In this document: piece by piece, positions 19,749-28,681 of the stretch
Layout: every line of letters starts with the position of its first letter
How positions within the stretch are numbered: the first letter of the stretch is position 1
Notes under the pieces: model-generated
What the model saw: the letters and a program-made list of their open reading frames with translations, nothing else
The model's database searches: none
Told to the model about the DNA's origin: nothing
Program-made: the position numbers and the translations under genes
Origin: Bernardetiaceae bacterium
Lineage (GTDB): Bacteria; Bacteroidota; Bacteroidia; Cytophagales; Thermoflexibacteraceae
DNA: 64,000 nt
Assembly (NCBI GenBank): GCA_025057115.1
Contig: JANWWZ010000006.1
Span: 100,825 to 164,824, forward strand
Direction of reading: 5' to 3'

Positions 19749-20663
19749 ATGAACTTGCTATCAGATTCAATTATTCCTATCGATATCCAGCGGGAGTTAC
19801 CTTTTGCTGTCAATGCTCAGGTAGCATCTTTGCCAGAAGAAGTGCAGAGAGAATTTTTGCAAGAGTACCGCCGCCGTGCTAAAAATATTATCATTCCCTA
19901 CATCCTACATTTTTTTGTTCCTGCCCACTACCTTTACTTAGATAAACTTGTCATGCAATTGCTATTTTGGTTTACTCTTGGAGGATTGGGTCTTTGGTGG
20001 TTCATAGATATTTTCCGCATTCCTTCCCTTGTTAAAAGGCGCAACGCTGAAATAGCAGATGAAGTGCTGCGGGATCTCTTACTGCGCCATGGCAAAAAAC
20101 AAACAAGGCAAAAAGCAACTGTTTTAGATCCTCAACCGCGTCCTTTAAATGTTGCCTTTGACCCCACGCGGATTACTTTGGATAACCTTCAAGTGGGTTA
20201 TTTACTGGATTATGGATTGAAAACTTGGCAAGTGGTCAATCAAATTCAGTATGATTGGAATGATGGCACTTCAGAACGAGAGTACAAACTACTTTCTGAA
20301 AATGAGGTGCTTTATTTGTCTTTGTGGCGCGAAGGAGCCTTGCTGGAGTGCCGCATCGGAAGAGCGATAAACGTTTACGCTATTGATGCTCAACTAGATA
20401 TAATCATACAACGCGAAGGAACTCCCCCCAGTTTTCTTCGCTATGCTGACTTTGCTTTGTACAGGGAAAAAAGGTACGCGGGGTATGCCTTTAACCAGGC
20501 TCAAGGAAACAAGGCAGTCAAAATAGTGGCATGGGATTACATGGACAAAACCCACACTTATCACTTGCGCATTGCCTGCAATGAATATCAAAATTTTTTT
20601 GCTCTCTTCTCCAAACGAGTAAGCGAAATTGAGTTTTCTGAAATCCTTCCCAAAAGCCAATGA
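19749..20663 (+). CDS. TM2-domain protein with DUF4178-like C-terminal region
   Basis: 304 residues. After an N-terminal cytoplasmic stretch, residues about 45-100 form a TM2-type hairpin of two membrane helices (IIIPYILHFFVPAHYLYLDK and LLFWFTLGGLGLWWFIDIFR). The rest, from about residue 140 (ITLDNLQVGYLLDYGLKTWQV), is a soluble beta-rich region resembling DUF4178. Function unknown. The start ATG 19749 is used. No neighbour is close enough on the same strand for an operon. Confidence 0.8.
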   Translation: MNLLSDSIIPIDIQRELPFAVNAQVASLPEEVQREFLQEYRRRAKNIIIPYILHFFVPAHYLYLDKLVMQLLFWFTLGGLGLWWFIDIFRIPSLVKRRNAEIADEVLRDLLLRHGKKQTRQKATVLDPQPRPLNVAFDPTRITLDNLQVGYLLDYGLKTWQVVNQIQYDWNDGTSEREYKLLSENEVLYLSLWREGALLECRIGRAINVYAIDAQLDIIIQREGTPPSFLRYADFALYREKRYAGYAFNQAQGNKAVKIVAWDYMDKTHTYHLRIACNEYQNFFALFSKRVSEIEFSEILPKSQ

Positions 20664-20923
20664 ATGCGAGCGTTTTTAAAACTTTTCTAATAAAAGTTCT
20701 TTGCTTGATAAAAATTTGCAACTTTGCTCGATTTTAGGCAAGGATTGTAAAAAAACGCCCAATTCGGCAACATTTCTGAATGATTTCGCGGTTGCTGCTG
20801 GATAGGATAATTGTCATTCATTTGGAATGAGCTGTTGTTATTTTAACTTGCACAGGGCAGTTTCCCATCCTCTTCTTGGCAAAACACTTTGGCAACTAAC
20901 TCGGTTACCTAGTTGTGAGAAAT

Positions 20924-21472
20924 ATGCGGCTTTGGCTACTGCTTCTGGCAGTGCAACTAACTCATTGCAATCCCGATAAGTACAAAAAAGTGAGCACTGA
21001 AGAGGTACACTTTGGCACTTCAGCAAGTTCAGTATTGTTTTTTAAAAATGTAAGGCAGATTTTCTATGAGCGCCAAGAAAATAAGGCTGCCAAAGCTATC
21101 ATTTATCGCCTTAGAGAACGGGCAAGAGATGCTAGCATACCTTTGCTTTATCCGACAATTGTACTACTATGGGCGCAGGATGAGGCAAGTGTAATTCTGG
21201 AGAAAAACGAGTTTCTCGCCCATACAGATACGCTGTGTTTTATTTGGGAGGATACTGCTCGCCACCTTTCGGGTCAATACGTTTTTCCTAATGGGGATCG
21301 GCGCTCGCATTACAAGTTAGCCGCTCAGCTTTACCATAGTATTCAGGAAAAGCATTTGTTGTGGCTTAAAACTGATTCGGCAAACATTCCATTTTTTACT
21401 ACTGAACACCAACGCGAACCTTTTCGCAAAACGATGATAGATTACTTTCGCCTAGTCAACGTCCTGCGATGA
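20924..21472 (+). CDS. Hypothetical lipoprotein, unrecognised
   Basis: 182 residues, no family recognised. The N-terminus MRLWLLLLAVQLTHCNPDKYKK is a hydrophobic signal with Cys at 15. Its -3 to -1 residues (L-T-H) are an imperfect lipobox, so lipoprotein status is tentative. The mature part is mixed alpha/beta with no obvious repeats. ATG 20924 is preferred over GTG 20915, three codons upstream. It ends 4 bases before the stop of the convergent globin gene. The 260 bases before it carry no recognisable gene. Confidence 0.65.
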   Translation: MRLWLLLLAVQLTHCNPDKYKKVSTEEVHFGTSASSVLFFKNVRQIFYERQENKAAKAIIYRLRERARDASIPLLYPTIVLLWAQDEASVILEKNEFLAHTDTLCFIWEDTARHLSGQYVFPNGDRRSHYKLAAQLYHSIQEKHLLWLKTDSANIPFFTTEHQREPFRKTMIDYFRLVNVLR

Positions 21473-21476
21473 TTAA

Positions 21477-21920
21477 TTACTTGTTCTTATGTGCTTTTTC
21501 TTGCACGCTTTTAATGTTAGCTGCAATGGCATTACCTATAGCTTCCATTACTTCTCGCCATGCTTGAGTATGTTCAGGTTTCCAGCGCTCTCCTCTTACT
21601 TCCGCAATTGTTTCTACCAACAGCTTAATAAAAGGTTTGAAATACTCGGGTTGTACGCCGTATTTTACATGGCGCATAGCTAAGGAGCGCACTTCTTCAG
21701 CTATTTGGTCTATTTTGTTGAGCTTGGTTACTACCAGCGTAATGGCAAAAGCCAGCTTGCGATGCTGGTCGTGAGGATTATTTTTAAATAACTTTTTGTA
21801 GGCAGGGTATTGCTGAAAAAGGCGATTATAAAACCTCTCACCTATTTCAGGACCATGACCAATAAGCTCTGCCCATGTATCCTTAACTATTTGAATGCTT
21901 TCGGGATTAACAGTTTGCAT
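21477..21920 (-). CDS. Single-domain bacterial globin
   Basis: 147 residues, aligning with the haem domain of flavohaemoglobin but without the reductase. The proximal His is H84 (AMRHVKYG). The distal pocket has Tyr31 (B10) and Gln52 (E7), the pair that in related globins gives very tight oxygen binding and supports NO dioxygenation. It probably detoxifies NO or scavenges oxygen using an unlinked reductase. Start MQTVNPESIQ gives the normal globin N-terminus; the longer open frame upstream is not needed. Confidence 0.93.
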   Translation of the reverse strand: MQTVNPESIQIVKDTWAELIGHGPEIGERFYNRLFQQYPAYKKLFKNNPHDQHRKLAFAITLVVTKLNKIDQIAEEVRSLAMRHVKYGVQPEYFKPFIKLLVETIAEVRGERWKPEHTQAWREVMEAIGNAIAANIKSVQEKAHKNK

Positions 21921-22106
21921 GGCGTTGTTTCGGGTTATTCGTGAAAAGGTACAAATGTTTTTGGAAAAAAACACTAAAAGAGTCGCAAAAAATATCAAGA
22001 GCAGTAAATTTAGGTTAGATATGTGCTGTGCAAACTAACTGTGAAGCACTATAAGTGCACTAAAGGGCCTGCAATTTAATGCATATGTTGCAAAATGCAT
22101 CTAAAT

Positions 22107-22673
22107 TCAAGTAGCGGGGGAGGAACTGGCAGGCTGCTCTTGCTCCCCTACCGGCGCTTGCAGGGTAGACTCTTCTGACAAAGTCGTTTGAGAGGATGAA
22201 GGTTTTTGTACACTCTTTAAACGACCTGACATAATCATTTCCTCTTCTTCAGAAATATAGGGAATCACCTCTACAATAGAAGTTAAATTCACATCGGTAA
22301 TCTCGTAAGGCACCACCCATGTGCTTAGTTGCTCTTCTATTCGCTCAATGGCTTGACGACAGTTCTGAGCAGCTACCAACATGAGGGAAGAAAATCGCTT
22401 TTCCTTGCCGCTGGATTGGTCTACATCTTGATAGACTACTTTGCACTTGTACCACGTTTCGCAGTCTTCGTAATTAAAAATTTCCTTAAATGCTGTCTTG
22501 GTAACACTTAAAATGAGAAAGTCGGGGATAGCGGTGCTCAAACTGCGGTAGAGCCTTGCCTCTGCATCAGTGAAGGAAACTGCGTCTACTAGGTAAGTTT
22601 CAGCGACAATTTTCATTTTGTCATTGCTTGAAACCTTAGGATATTGTATTTTGCACTGAAACCAAGTTGCCAT
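22107..22673 (-). CDS. DUF4494 family protein
   Basis: 188 residues. The WFQCKIQYPKVSSNDK and TWYKCKVVYQDVDQSSGKEK segments mark DUF4494, a Bacteroidota family without known function. The two halves begin similarly (W-[FY]-[QK]-C-K-[IV]-x-Y), suggesting an internal duplication of a small beta domain. The last 35 residues are a Ser/Gln/Glu-rich tail. It is transcribed alone. Confidence 0.88.
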   Translation of the reverse strand: MATWFQCKIQYPKVSSNDKMKIVAETYLVDAVSFTDAEARLYRSLSTAIPDFLILSVTKTAFKEIFNYEDCETWYKCKVVYQDVDQSSGKEKRFSSLMLVAAQNCRQAIERIEEQLSTWVVPYEITDVNLTSIVEVIPYISEEEEMIMSGRLKSVQKPSSSQTTLSEESTLQAPVGEQEQPASSSPAT

Positions 22674-22774
22674 ATTAAAATAGACCTGCCTTACCGCGCT
22701 GCAAGTTAAAGAAGAATTGAGGTTGTTACAAAATTTACTGACAAGTCGAAGGACATTCCAAAGTTTGCACCGCT

Positions 22775-23389
22775 ATGAAAAAAACTGCTCAAAAGGGTTC
22801 AACTTCCTTTATTAAACGACTGGAAAGAATTCACCCGCATTTGATGCTAATTTACATGGGCATTATCGGCAGTTCACTGCTTTTTCTTTTCCTTTCGTTG
22901 TTGTTTGTTGTTACTGCAGTGCAACAACCAGCAGCTATAAACCTGCCCAAATCGTTCGCCTTTAGCACGGCAGCACTTCTAGTAAGTAGTTATTTTGCCC
23001 ACCAGTACTTGCAGCATTTCAAAAATGACCGAGCATCAGAATTGAGCCATTCAGCAAACGCTCTGTTAATCACGGGGATAGCATTTGCCATTTCTCAAAT
23101 GATAGGCTGGCAAGAACTTGCAGCTAACGGTACTCTTTTCAGCGGAAAAACTACAGGTGCTTATTTATACTTGCTTTCTGGGTTGCACTTGGCTCACTTA
23201 GTAGGGGGATTGATATTCACTTTAGTACAAGCCCTTTCGGCTCGCAACCTAAAAAAGGATGCTGTCAAAGCGCTTATCATTTTCACTAATCCATATGAAC
23301 TTGTCAAAGCGCGCATGCTGGCAGTTTACTGGCATTTCTTGGATGCAGTCTGGCTGGTGCTGTTTGTTGTTTTTCTGATTTTGCTTTGA
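22775..23389 (+). CDS. Cytochrome c oxidase subunit III-like membrane protein
   Basis: 204 residues with five predicted membrane helices. The C-terminal YWHFLDAVWLVLF is the signature of haem-copper oxidase subunit III, and GAYLYLLSGLHLAHLVGG is the typical helix before it. It is a lone gene without subunits I, II or IV around it, so it is either an orphan paralogue or supplements an oxidase encoded elsewhere. It ends 1 base before the stop of the convergent LOG gene. Confidence 0.9.
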   Translation: MKKTAQKGSTSFIKRLERIHPHLMLIYMGIIGSSLLFLFLSLLFVVTAVQQPAAINLPKSFAFSTAALLVSSYFAHQYLQHFKNDRASELSHSANALLITGIAFAISQMIGWQELAANGTLFSGKTTGAYLYLLSGLHLAHLVGGLIFTLVQALSARNLKKDAVKALIIFTNPYELVKARMLAVYWHFLDAVWLVLFVVFLILL

Positions 23390-23390
23390 G

Positions 23391-23975
23391 CTAGGTTCTA
23401 CTGCGGTCTTTCATGAGTTTTTGCACAGTGATGGGGGTATAAGTAAGCATTTTCTCATAGAGGGCTTCTATGTTATTGTCGTGTAATAGCAGGCGTCGGC
23501 ATTCTGGTTTGCACAATCCTTCTTTGGCAATTGTATCAAAGAATTCTAGCAATTTATCAAAGTAATTGTTCACGTTCAAAAGCCCAATAGGTTTGTGATG
23601 CAATCCTAGTTGAGCCCAGGTGAGAATTTCAAATAAGGCTTCGCAAGTACCTATACCTCCTGGCAAGGCTAAGAAAGCGTCAGCCATTTCGAACATTCTC
23701 GTTTTTCGCTCGTGCATGCTTCTGACAATGATCAATTCATTTATTTGATTGTGCCCTATTTCTGTCTGTAGTAAGAAATCGGGAATGACGCCAGTTACCC
23801 TACCTCCTGCTTGCAAAACGGCATCTGCCAATACGCCCATGAGCCCTACTTTTGCCCCCCCGTAAATAAGGCGAATGTTTCTTTGAGCCATAAAGTTACC
23901 TACTTGAGCAACTACTTGGCTATAAACCTGATGATGCCCCGGTTGTGCACCACAGTAAACGCAAAGGTTTTTCAT
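23391..23975 (-). CDS. LOG-family nucleoside 5'-monophosphate phosphoribohydrolase
   Basis: 194 residues. It has CVYCGAQPG at the start, GGAKVGLMGVLADA in the middle, and the family motif PGGIGTCEALFE (PGGxGTxxE). Proteins of this family release bases from nucleoside monophosphates (cytokinin-activating LOG enzymes, YgdH/PpnN-like). In bacteria they are thought to take part in nucleotide salvage. It is the second gene of a minus-strand pair with the NlpC/P60 gene upstream by 20 bases. Confidence 0.93.
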   Translation of the reverse strand: MKNLCVYCGAQPGHHQVYSQVVAQVGNFMAQRNIRLIYGGAKVGLMGVLADAVLQAGGRVTGVIPDFLLQTEIGHNQINELIIVRSMHERKTRMFEMADAFLALPGGIGTCEALFEILTWAQLGLHHKPIGLLNVNNYFDKLLEFFDTIAKEGLCKPECRRLLLHDNNIEALYEKMLTYTPITVQKLMKDRSRT

Positions 23976-23995
23976 ATCAACGAGTTGTAATTTTT

Positions 23996-24685
23996 TCAGA
24001 TTACTCTTCTTGCACCACGATAGCGCGGAGCAAAGTATTCAGTGAAAATGGGCTGCTCTACCACTCCTCGGGAAGTGCTAGCATGTATGAACATAGCTTC
24101 CTGAGGAGGTCCGCCTCGTGTAACGATGCCTACGTGAGAAATTCGCATGGGATCGCTATCTGTGGTGGCGAAAAAAACTAAGTCGCCAGGTTGGAGTTGA
24201 TCTACCCCCACTGGAACTCCTTGCATGATTTGCTCTCTGGAAGAGCGCCCTAAATTGACAGGCATGCCCGCTTCCTTGAACACCAGTTGGGTGAACCCTG
24301 AGCAATCTAATCCTGTTTGTCTGGAGGTGCCACCAGGTCGGTAAGGTGTGCCGATAAATGTGCGGGCATGGGCTAGCAAGCGGTTAATCAATTCGCTGCG
24401 CTGAAGACTTTGTCCCTGAGCAGGGACGGATCTAGTAGGCTGATTGGATTTGATTAAATTGTTAAAAAAATCATCAAAAACTTGTTGATGTATTCGCAAA
24501 TCTACTTGGCAGGCAGTGAGATTGCCCTTGCTGTCGCGCAAAAACTGCAACCCTTGTGTGTTGCCTGAAGCGATGAGTTTATCAAAAAAACGCTCAAACT
24601 CCTGCTGATGAGTAGTCAGGTCTATTTGCGCGCCCCAAAGATTGCCTTTGCTATCTTTCAAAAAAGTAATGCCAGGAAGTTGCAT
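23996..24685 (-). CDS. NlpC/P60 cysteine peptidase with duplicated N-terminal motif
   Basis: 229 residues. Residues about 100-229 form an NlpC/P60 domain with catalytic C128 (GLDCSGF), H184 (ISHVGIV) and H201. These enzymes cleave cell-wall peptide bonds. The first 81 residues are two copies of a 36-residue unit (6-41 and 46-81), identical at 20 positions and sharing DSKGNL and HQQ. I do not recognise the unit as a wall-binding domain; it recalls short antitoxin-like sequences. No signal peptide or membrane helix is visible, odd for a wall hydrolase. Confidence 0.85.
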   Translation of the reverse strand: MQLPGITFLKDSKGNLWGAQIDLTTHQQEFERFFDKLIASGNTQGLQFLRDSKGNLTACQVDLRIHQQVFDDFFNNLIKSNQPTRSVPAQGQSLQRSELINRLLAHARTFIGTPYRPGGTSRQTGLDCSGFTQLVFKEAGMPVNLGRSSREQIMQGVPVGVDQLQPGDLVFFATTDSDPMRISHVGIVTRGGPPQEAMFIHASTSRGVVEQPIFTEYFAPRYRGARRVI

Positions 24686-24810
24686 ATCCTCGTGTTGCTT
24701 GTGTTTTGATTTACCTTTGAGCTATACCACTAGCTTAATTTATAATTTTTTGCGCATAATTTGCAAAAACGCTTTTGGAGTGCAAGTTCACTTTACCATT
24801 TTTGCTTGCG

Positions 24811-25815
24811 ATGGGGTTTTCCAAACTACTAATTATACAGACGGCTTTTGTTGGTGATGTAATTTTATCAACAGCTTTGGTAGAAAAAATACGCCAAAAG
24901 TTTGGCAACAACATGCGAATAGATTTTTTGCTGCGCAAGGGCAATGAAAGTTTGTTAGAAAATCATCCGTATATTTATCGCTTATGGGTATGGGACAAAC
25001 AAAAAAATAAGTATTTCAACATGGCGCGCTTGATTTATCAATTGCGTCATCAAAAATACGATCATGTCATCAACGTACATCGCTTTGCCACTTCTGGATT
25101 GCTTGCTGTTCTTTCTGGTGCAAAAGAAATATCAGGTTTTGTCAAAAATCCTTTCAGTGTGTTTTTTACGCACTGCTTTGCGCATCCCTTTGGCGATGGC
25201 ACTCACGAAATTGAGCGCAATCAGCAACTTATTAGCTATTTAACCGATTCAGTACCTGCTCTCCCGCGTTTGTATCCTCAGGAAAAGCACTACCAACAAG
25301 CGGCTGCCTTTCAGCAATCGCCTTATGTTTGCATTGCCCCTGCCTCAGTCTGGTTTACAAAACAATTTCCAGTCTCAAAGTGGATAGAACTCATTGACAA
25401 AATACCTGATTATTTTCACATTTTGTTAATCGGCGGCAAACAAGATTGGGATTTGTGTGAAAATATTTGCCGCAATGTTAAAAGAAAAAATATCGAAAAT
25501 GTAGCAGGAAAATTGAACCTGTTAGCTTCAGCTGCTTTGATGCAAGGAGCTGTGATGAACTACGTCAATGATTCAGCGCCTATGCATTTGGCTTCTGCGG
25601 TCAATGCTCCTGTATGCGCAGTGTTCTGTTCCACTGTGCCAGAATTTGGATATGGACCTCTTTCAGACAAAAAATTCGTCATACAAACTACTGAAGAGTT
25701 ACCTTGTCGCCCTTGTGGCGTACATGGTCGCCGAAGTTGTCCCCAGAAACATTTCCGCTGTGCCAATAGCATTCAGGTAGAAAAAATCATCGCTCAAACC
25801 CTTACAGAAGGATAA
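24811..25815 (+). CDS. Glycosyltransferase family 9 (heptosyltransferase-like)
   Basis: 334 residues. The GT9 opening LLIIQTAFVGDVIL and the C-terminal NDSAPMHLASAVNAPVCAVF identify an LPS core heptosyltransferase-type enzyme acting on the inner face of the cytoplasmic membrane. The last 45 residues contain four or five cysteines in CRPCGVHGRRSCPQKHFRC, a pattern also present in the second GT9 at 59.3-60.3 kb. The start ATG 24811 is preferred to a TTG at 24775. Confidence 0.92.
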   Translation: MGFSKLLIIQTAFVGDVILSTALVEKIRQKFGNNMRIDFLLRKGNESLLENHPYIYRLWVWDKQKNKYFNMARLIYQLRHQKYDHVINVHRFATSGLLAVLSGAKEISGFVKNPFSVFFTHCFAHPFGDGTHEIERNQQLISYLTDSVPALPRLYPQEKHYQQAAAFQQSPYVCIAPASVWFTKQFPVSKWIELIDKIPDYFHILLIGGKQDWDLCENICRNVKRKNIENVAGKLNLLASAALMQGAVMNYVNDSAPMHLASAVNAPVCAVFCSTVPEFGYGPLSDKKFVIQTTEELPCRPCGVHGRRSCPQKHFRCANSIQVEKIIAQTLTEG

Positions 25816-25821
25816 AAACTA

Positions 25822-25850
25822 ACTGTCGCGCCTTTTGCATGGGCGACAGT
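25822..25850 (-). terminator. Hairpin terminator after fahA (bidirectional hairpin)
   Basis: An 8-bp perfect inverted repeat (ACTGTCGC at 25822-25829 with GCGACAGT at 25843-25850) lies between the convergent GT9 and fumarylacetoacetase genes. On the minus strand it is followed by AGTTTTTA, giving a weak U-tract that fits termination of the fumarylacetoacetase operon. Confidence 0.5.
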
Positions 25851-25869
25851 GCTGTATTTTCACAAAATG

Positions 25870-27111
25870 TTATCCTGTTGGCAATAGGAGTGTTTCTAGC
25901 TCGCCAAAGCCCACGCGAATGCCATCTTTTTGACAATATCCGCGCATAATAACAGTATCGTAGTCATTAACCGCAATGCGAGTAGTGCCATCGCTCATGG
26001 GAAGGGGCTTGGTACCGTTCCATGCAAGTTCTAGCATAGAACCCAACGAGTCGGGTGTAGGTCCGCTAATGGTTCCCGAAGCCATTAGGTCGCCAATGCG
26101 AATGTTGCAACCATTTGCCGTATGATGGGCTAACTGCTGAGCCATATTCCAGTATAAATACTTGAAATTGGAACGGCAAACCACTGTTTCTTCAGCGGCA
26201 CCTTTGGGCAAAATGGATACTTCCAGATGAAGGTCAAAAGTGCGCTTGCCTTGCGTTTGCAGATAGGGCAGGGGGGGAGGATCTTGAATCGGTCCCACAG
26301 TTCTAAAAGGTTCAAGCGCTTCTAAAGTGACAATCCAAGGCGAAACCGACGAAGCAAAATTCTTTCCTGCAAAAGGTCCTAAGGGCACGTATTCCCACTT
26401 TTGCAAATCACGAGCAGACCAATCATTGAACAAGAGCAAGCCAAAAATATACTCTTCCGCTTTTGTAACAGGGACCTGCTCTCCTAGTTGGGTAGGGCGT
26501 CCTATAACAAAAGCTACTTCCAATTCAAAATCTACAAATCGAGAAGGACCAAAAATAGGTGGCTCTTGGTCATTAGGTCGGCTTTGCCCCATAGGTCGGC
26601 GGATAGGTACGCCAGAAACAACGATGGAAGAAGCCCTTCCATGATAAGCCACAGGCAAATATTTCCAGTTGGGCATTAAAGCATTATCTTGACCACGAAT
26701 CATTTTGCCTACATTGGTCGCATGCTCCAGACTGCTATAAAAATCCGTGTAATCTCCTATTTGCACAGGCAAATGCAAAGTAGCTTCTTCGATGGGAATT
26801 AATAATTTATCGCGATGACGGGCAAGCAAGCTGTTGTCTGTTTGCAATTGCTCTTGTAGGCGTTGGCGTACAGCCCGATGTACCTTCTGACCTAAAGCAA
26901 TGTAGGAATTCAAAGACGTTTTTTTAAAAACTTTGTCAGGGATTTTAATGCCTTCAAAAAGACCCTTTTTGTGAGCCTGCTTTAAGTCGATAATAAACTC
27001 GCCAATTGCAATGCCAGGGCGAGGCTTCTTGCCTCGATAAGAAAAAATGCCATACGGCAGGTTGTGGATGGAAAAGTCGCAATCCTGCCTAATCTCTAAC
27101 CAGCTTTGCAT
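25870..27111 (-). CDS. fahA: Fumarylacetoacetase
   Basis: 413 residues, full length. Hydrolyses fumarylacetoacetate to fumarate and acetoacetate, the last step of tyrosine/homogentisate breakdown. Family landmarks are DYTDFYSSLEHATNVGKM (around 140), WKYLPVAYHGRASS, the metal-site DFELEVAFVIG, and ASGTISGPTPDSLGSMLEL near the C-terminus. It follows xylA by 5 bases on the same strand, an unusual partner. Other genes of the pathway (hppD, hmgA) are not in the window. Confidence 0.96.
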   Translation of the reverse strand: MQSWLEIRQDCDFSIHNLPYGIFSYRGKKPRPGIAIGEFIIDLKQAHKKGLFEGIKIPDKVFKKTSLNSYIALGQKVHRAVRQRLQEQLQTDNSLLARHRDKLLIPIEEATLHLPVQIGDYTDFYSSLEHATNVGKMIRGQDNALMPNWKYLPVAYHGRASSIVVSGVPIRRPMGQSRPNDQEPPIFGPSRFVDFELEVAFVIGRPTQLGEQVPVTKAEEYIFGLLLFNDWSARDLQKWEYVPLGPFAGKNFASSVSPWIVTLEALEPFRTVGPIQDPPPLPYLQTQGKRTFDLHLEVSILPKGAAEETVVCRSNFKYLYWNMAQQLAHHTANGCNIRIGDLMASGTISGPTPDSLGSMLELAWNGTKPLPMSDGTTRIAVNDYDTVIMRGYCQKDGIRVGFGELETLLLPTG

Positions 27112-27116
27112 GTGTT

Positions 27117-28445
27117 TTAGCGAATATATTGGTTAATGATGTTTTCGTATAGCTCTTGTTTGCCACTAATGAGCGGAGGTTCAGGGCTGTTAGAGGCAAT
27201 TTGATGCAAATCCTCCAAAGTGAGCTTGCCTTGTTCGAAGTCAGCTCCTGGACCTGTGTCAAAACTTGCATAGCGATTGCGACGCATCTGCAAGTAAGGG
27301 GATTTTTCTAAAATGTTATGTGCAATGATGAAGGCTCTGGCAAAAGCGTCCATGCCACCGATATGAGCTATGAAAAGGTCTTCTAGGTCAGTAGAGTTGC
27401 GCCGCGTTTTAGCGTCAAAGTTGATGCCGCCGGTGGTAAAGCCGCCTCCTTCTAAAATAACAAGCATGGCTTCGGTGAGCTCAAACAAATCCATTGGGAA
27501 TTGGTCGGTATCCCAACCGTTTTGATAATCGCCGCGGTTGGCATCTATGCTAGCAAACATTCCTGCATCTACTGCCACGCGAAGTTCATGCTGAAAACTA
27601 TGACCCGCCAAGGTAGCATGATTAGTTTCTAGGTTGAGTCGGAAGTCGTCTTGTAGACCGTAATGGCGCAAGAATCCGATGCAAGTAGCAGCGTCGAAGT
27701 CGTATTGATGTTTGCTAGGTTCTGCGGGTTTGGGTTCTACATAGAAATAGCCCTTGAAGCCTTGCTTGCGTGCATAGTCGCGCGCCATGGATAAGAAACG
27801 CGCCATGTGGTCTAGTTCGCGTTTCATATCCGTGTTGTGCAAGCTGAGATAGCCCTCGCGCCCCCCCCAAAAGGTGTAGCCTGCTCCTTCTAGTTCGATG
27901 CACATGTCCAAGGCATTTTTCACTTGTGCTCCTGCATAAGCCACTACGCTAAAGTCTGGATTAGTGGCTGCCCCGTTCATGTAACGGCGATGACTAAACA
28001 AATTAGCCGTATTCCAAAGCAGGCGTACTCCTGAGGCTTTTTGTTTTTCTTTAGCGTAATCAGTGATAATGCGCAGGCGGTGCTCGCTTTCGGCTATGGA
28101 ACTGCCCTCTTCTACAAGGTCAAAATCGTGAAAGCAGTAAAAGCCCACTCCCAATTTGGTGAAAAACTCAAAGGCGGCATCCATTTTTTCTCTAGCGCGT
28201 GCTAGGGGGTCGGTAGCAGTATTCCAAGGAAAATCCTTCGTTGGACCCCCAAAAGGATCTAGCCCCAGCCCACAGAAGGAATGCCAGTAAGCCACTGCAA
28301 AGCGCAAATGCTCCTTCAGTGGCTTGCCTGCTATTATGCGATTTGCATCGTAATATTTGAAAGCCAATGGATTGTCTGATTCAGGACCTTCATAAGCAAT
28401 AGCGCCAATTCCCTTGAAGTATTCCTTGTCCCCTAGAATAACCAT
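27117..28445 (-). CDS. xylA: Xylose isomerase
   Basis: 442 residues, standard length. Interconverts D-xylose and D-xylulose using two divalent metals. It has [12 protein letters not shown] with the catalytic His, [33 protein letters not shown] and [19 protein letters not shown] with the metal-binding Asp/Glu/His. No xylulokinase or xylose transporter is seen nearby. The gene starts an operon with fumarylacetoacetase, so its regulation may not be pentose-specific. The 236 bases upstream hold nothing I recognise. Confidence 0.97.
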   Translation of the reverse strand: MVILGDKEYFKGIGAIAYEGPESDNPLAFKYYDANRIIAGKPLKEHLRFAVAYWHSFCGLGLDPFGGPTKDFPWNTATDPLARAREKMDAAFEFFTKLGVGFYCFHDFDLVEEGSSIAESEHRLRIITDYAKEKQKASGVRLLWNTANLFSHRRYMNGAATNPDFSVVAYAGAQVKNALDMCIELEGAGYTFWGGREGYLSLHNTDMKRELDHMARFLSMARDYARKQGFKGYFYVEPKPAEPSKHQYDFDAATCIGFLRHYGLQDDFRLNLETNHATLAGHSFQHELRVAVDAGMFASIDANRGDYQNGWDTDQFPMDLFELTEAMLVILEGGGFTTGGINFDAKTRRNSTDLEDLFIAHIGGMDAFARAFIIAHNILEKSPYLQMRRNRYASFDTGPGADFEQGKLTLEDLHQIASNSPEPPLISGKQELYENIINQYIR

Positions 28446-28681
28446 AATTTCTTAGCTAATACTATGATAGCGAAATTAATGAAATTTGCTTATTGCAATA
28501 GAGCAAATCAGTTTTGTCAAGGAAAATATTGCCAGCAAAGTTTTGTAAATTGTTGCAGTGCAGCCCTGCATAATTTGCTGTTTTGCAAACTCTTATTCAC
28601 AAATAAAGCGTTAATAAAAGCAAAAATGGCAGAGTTTATGTGCGAGAATATCAATGTAAGGTAGTTCTTGTTTTTTTAGCT

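Noticed and set aside
26327..26644. 105-codon plus-strand open frame
   Set aside because: Antisense to the well-supported fumarylacetoacetase gene.
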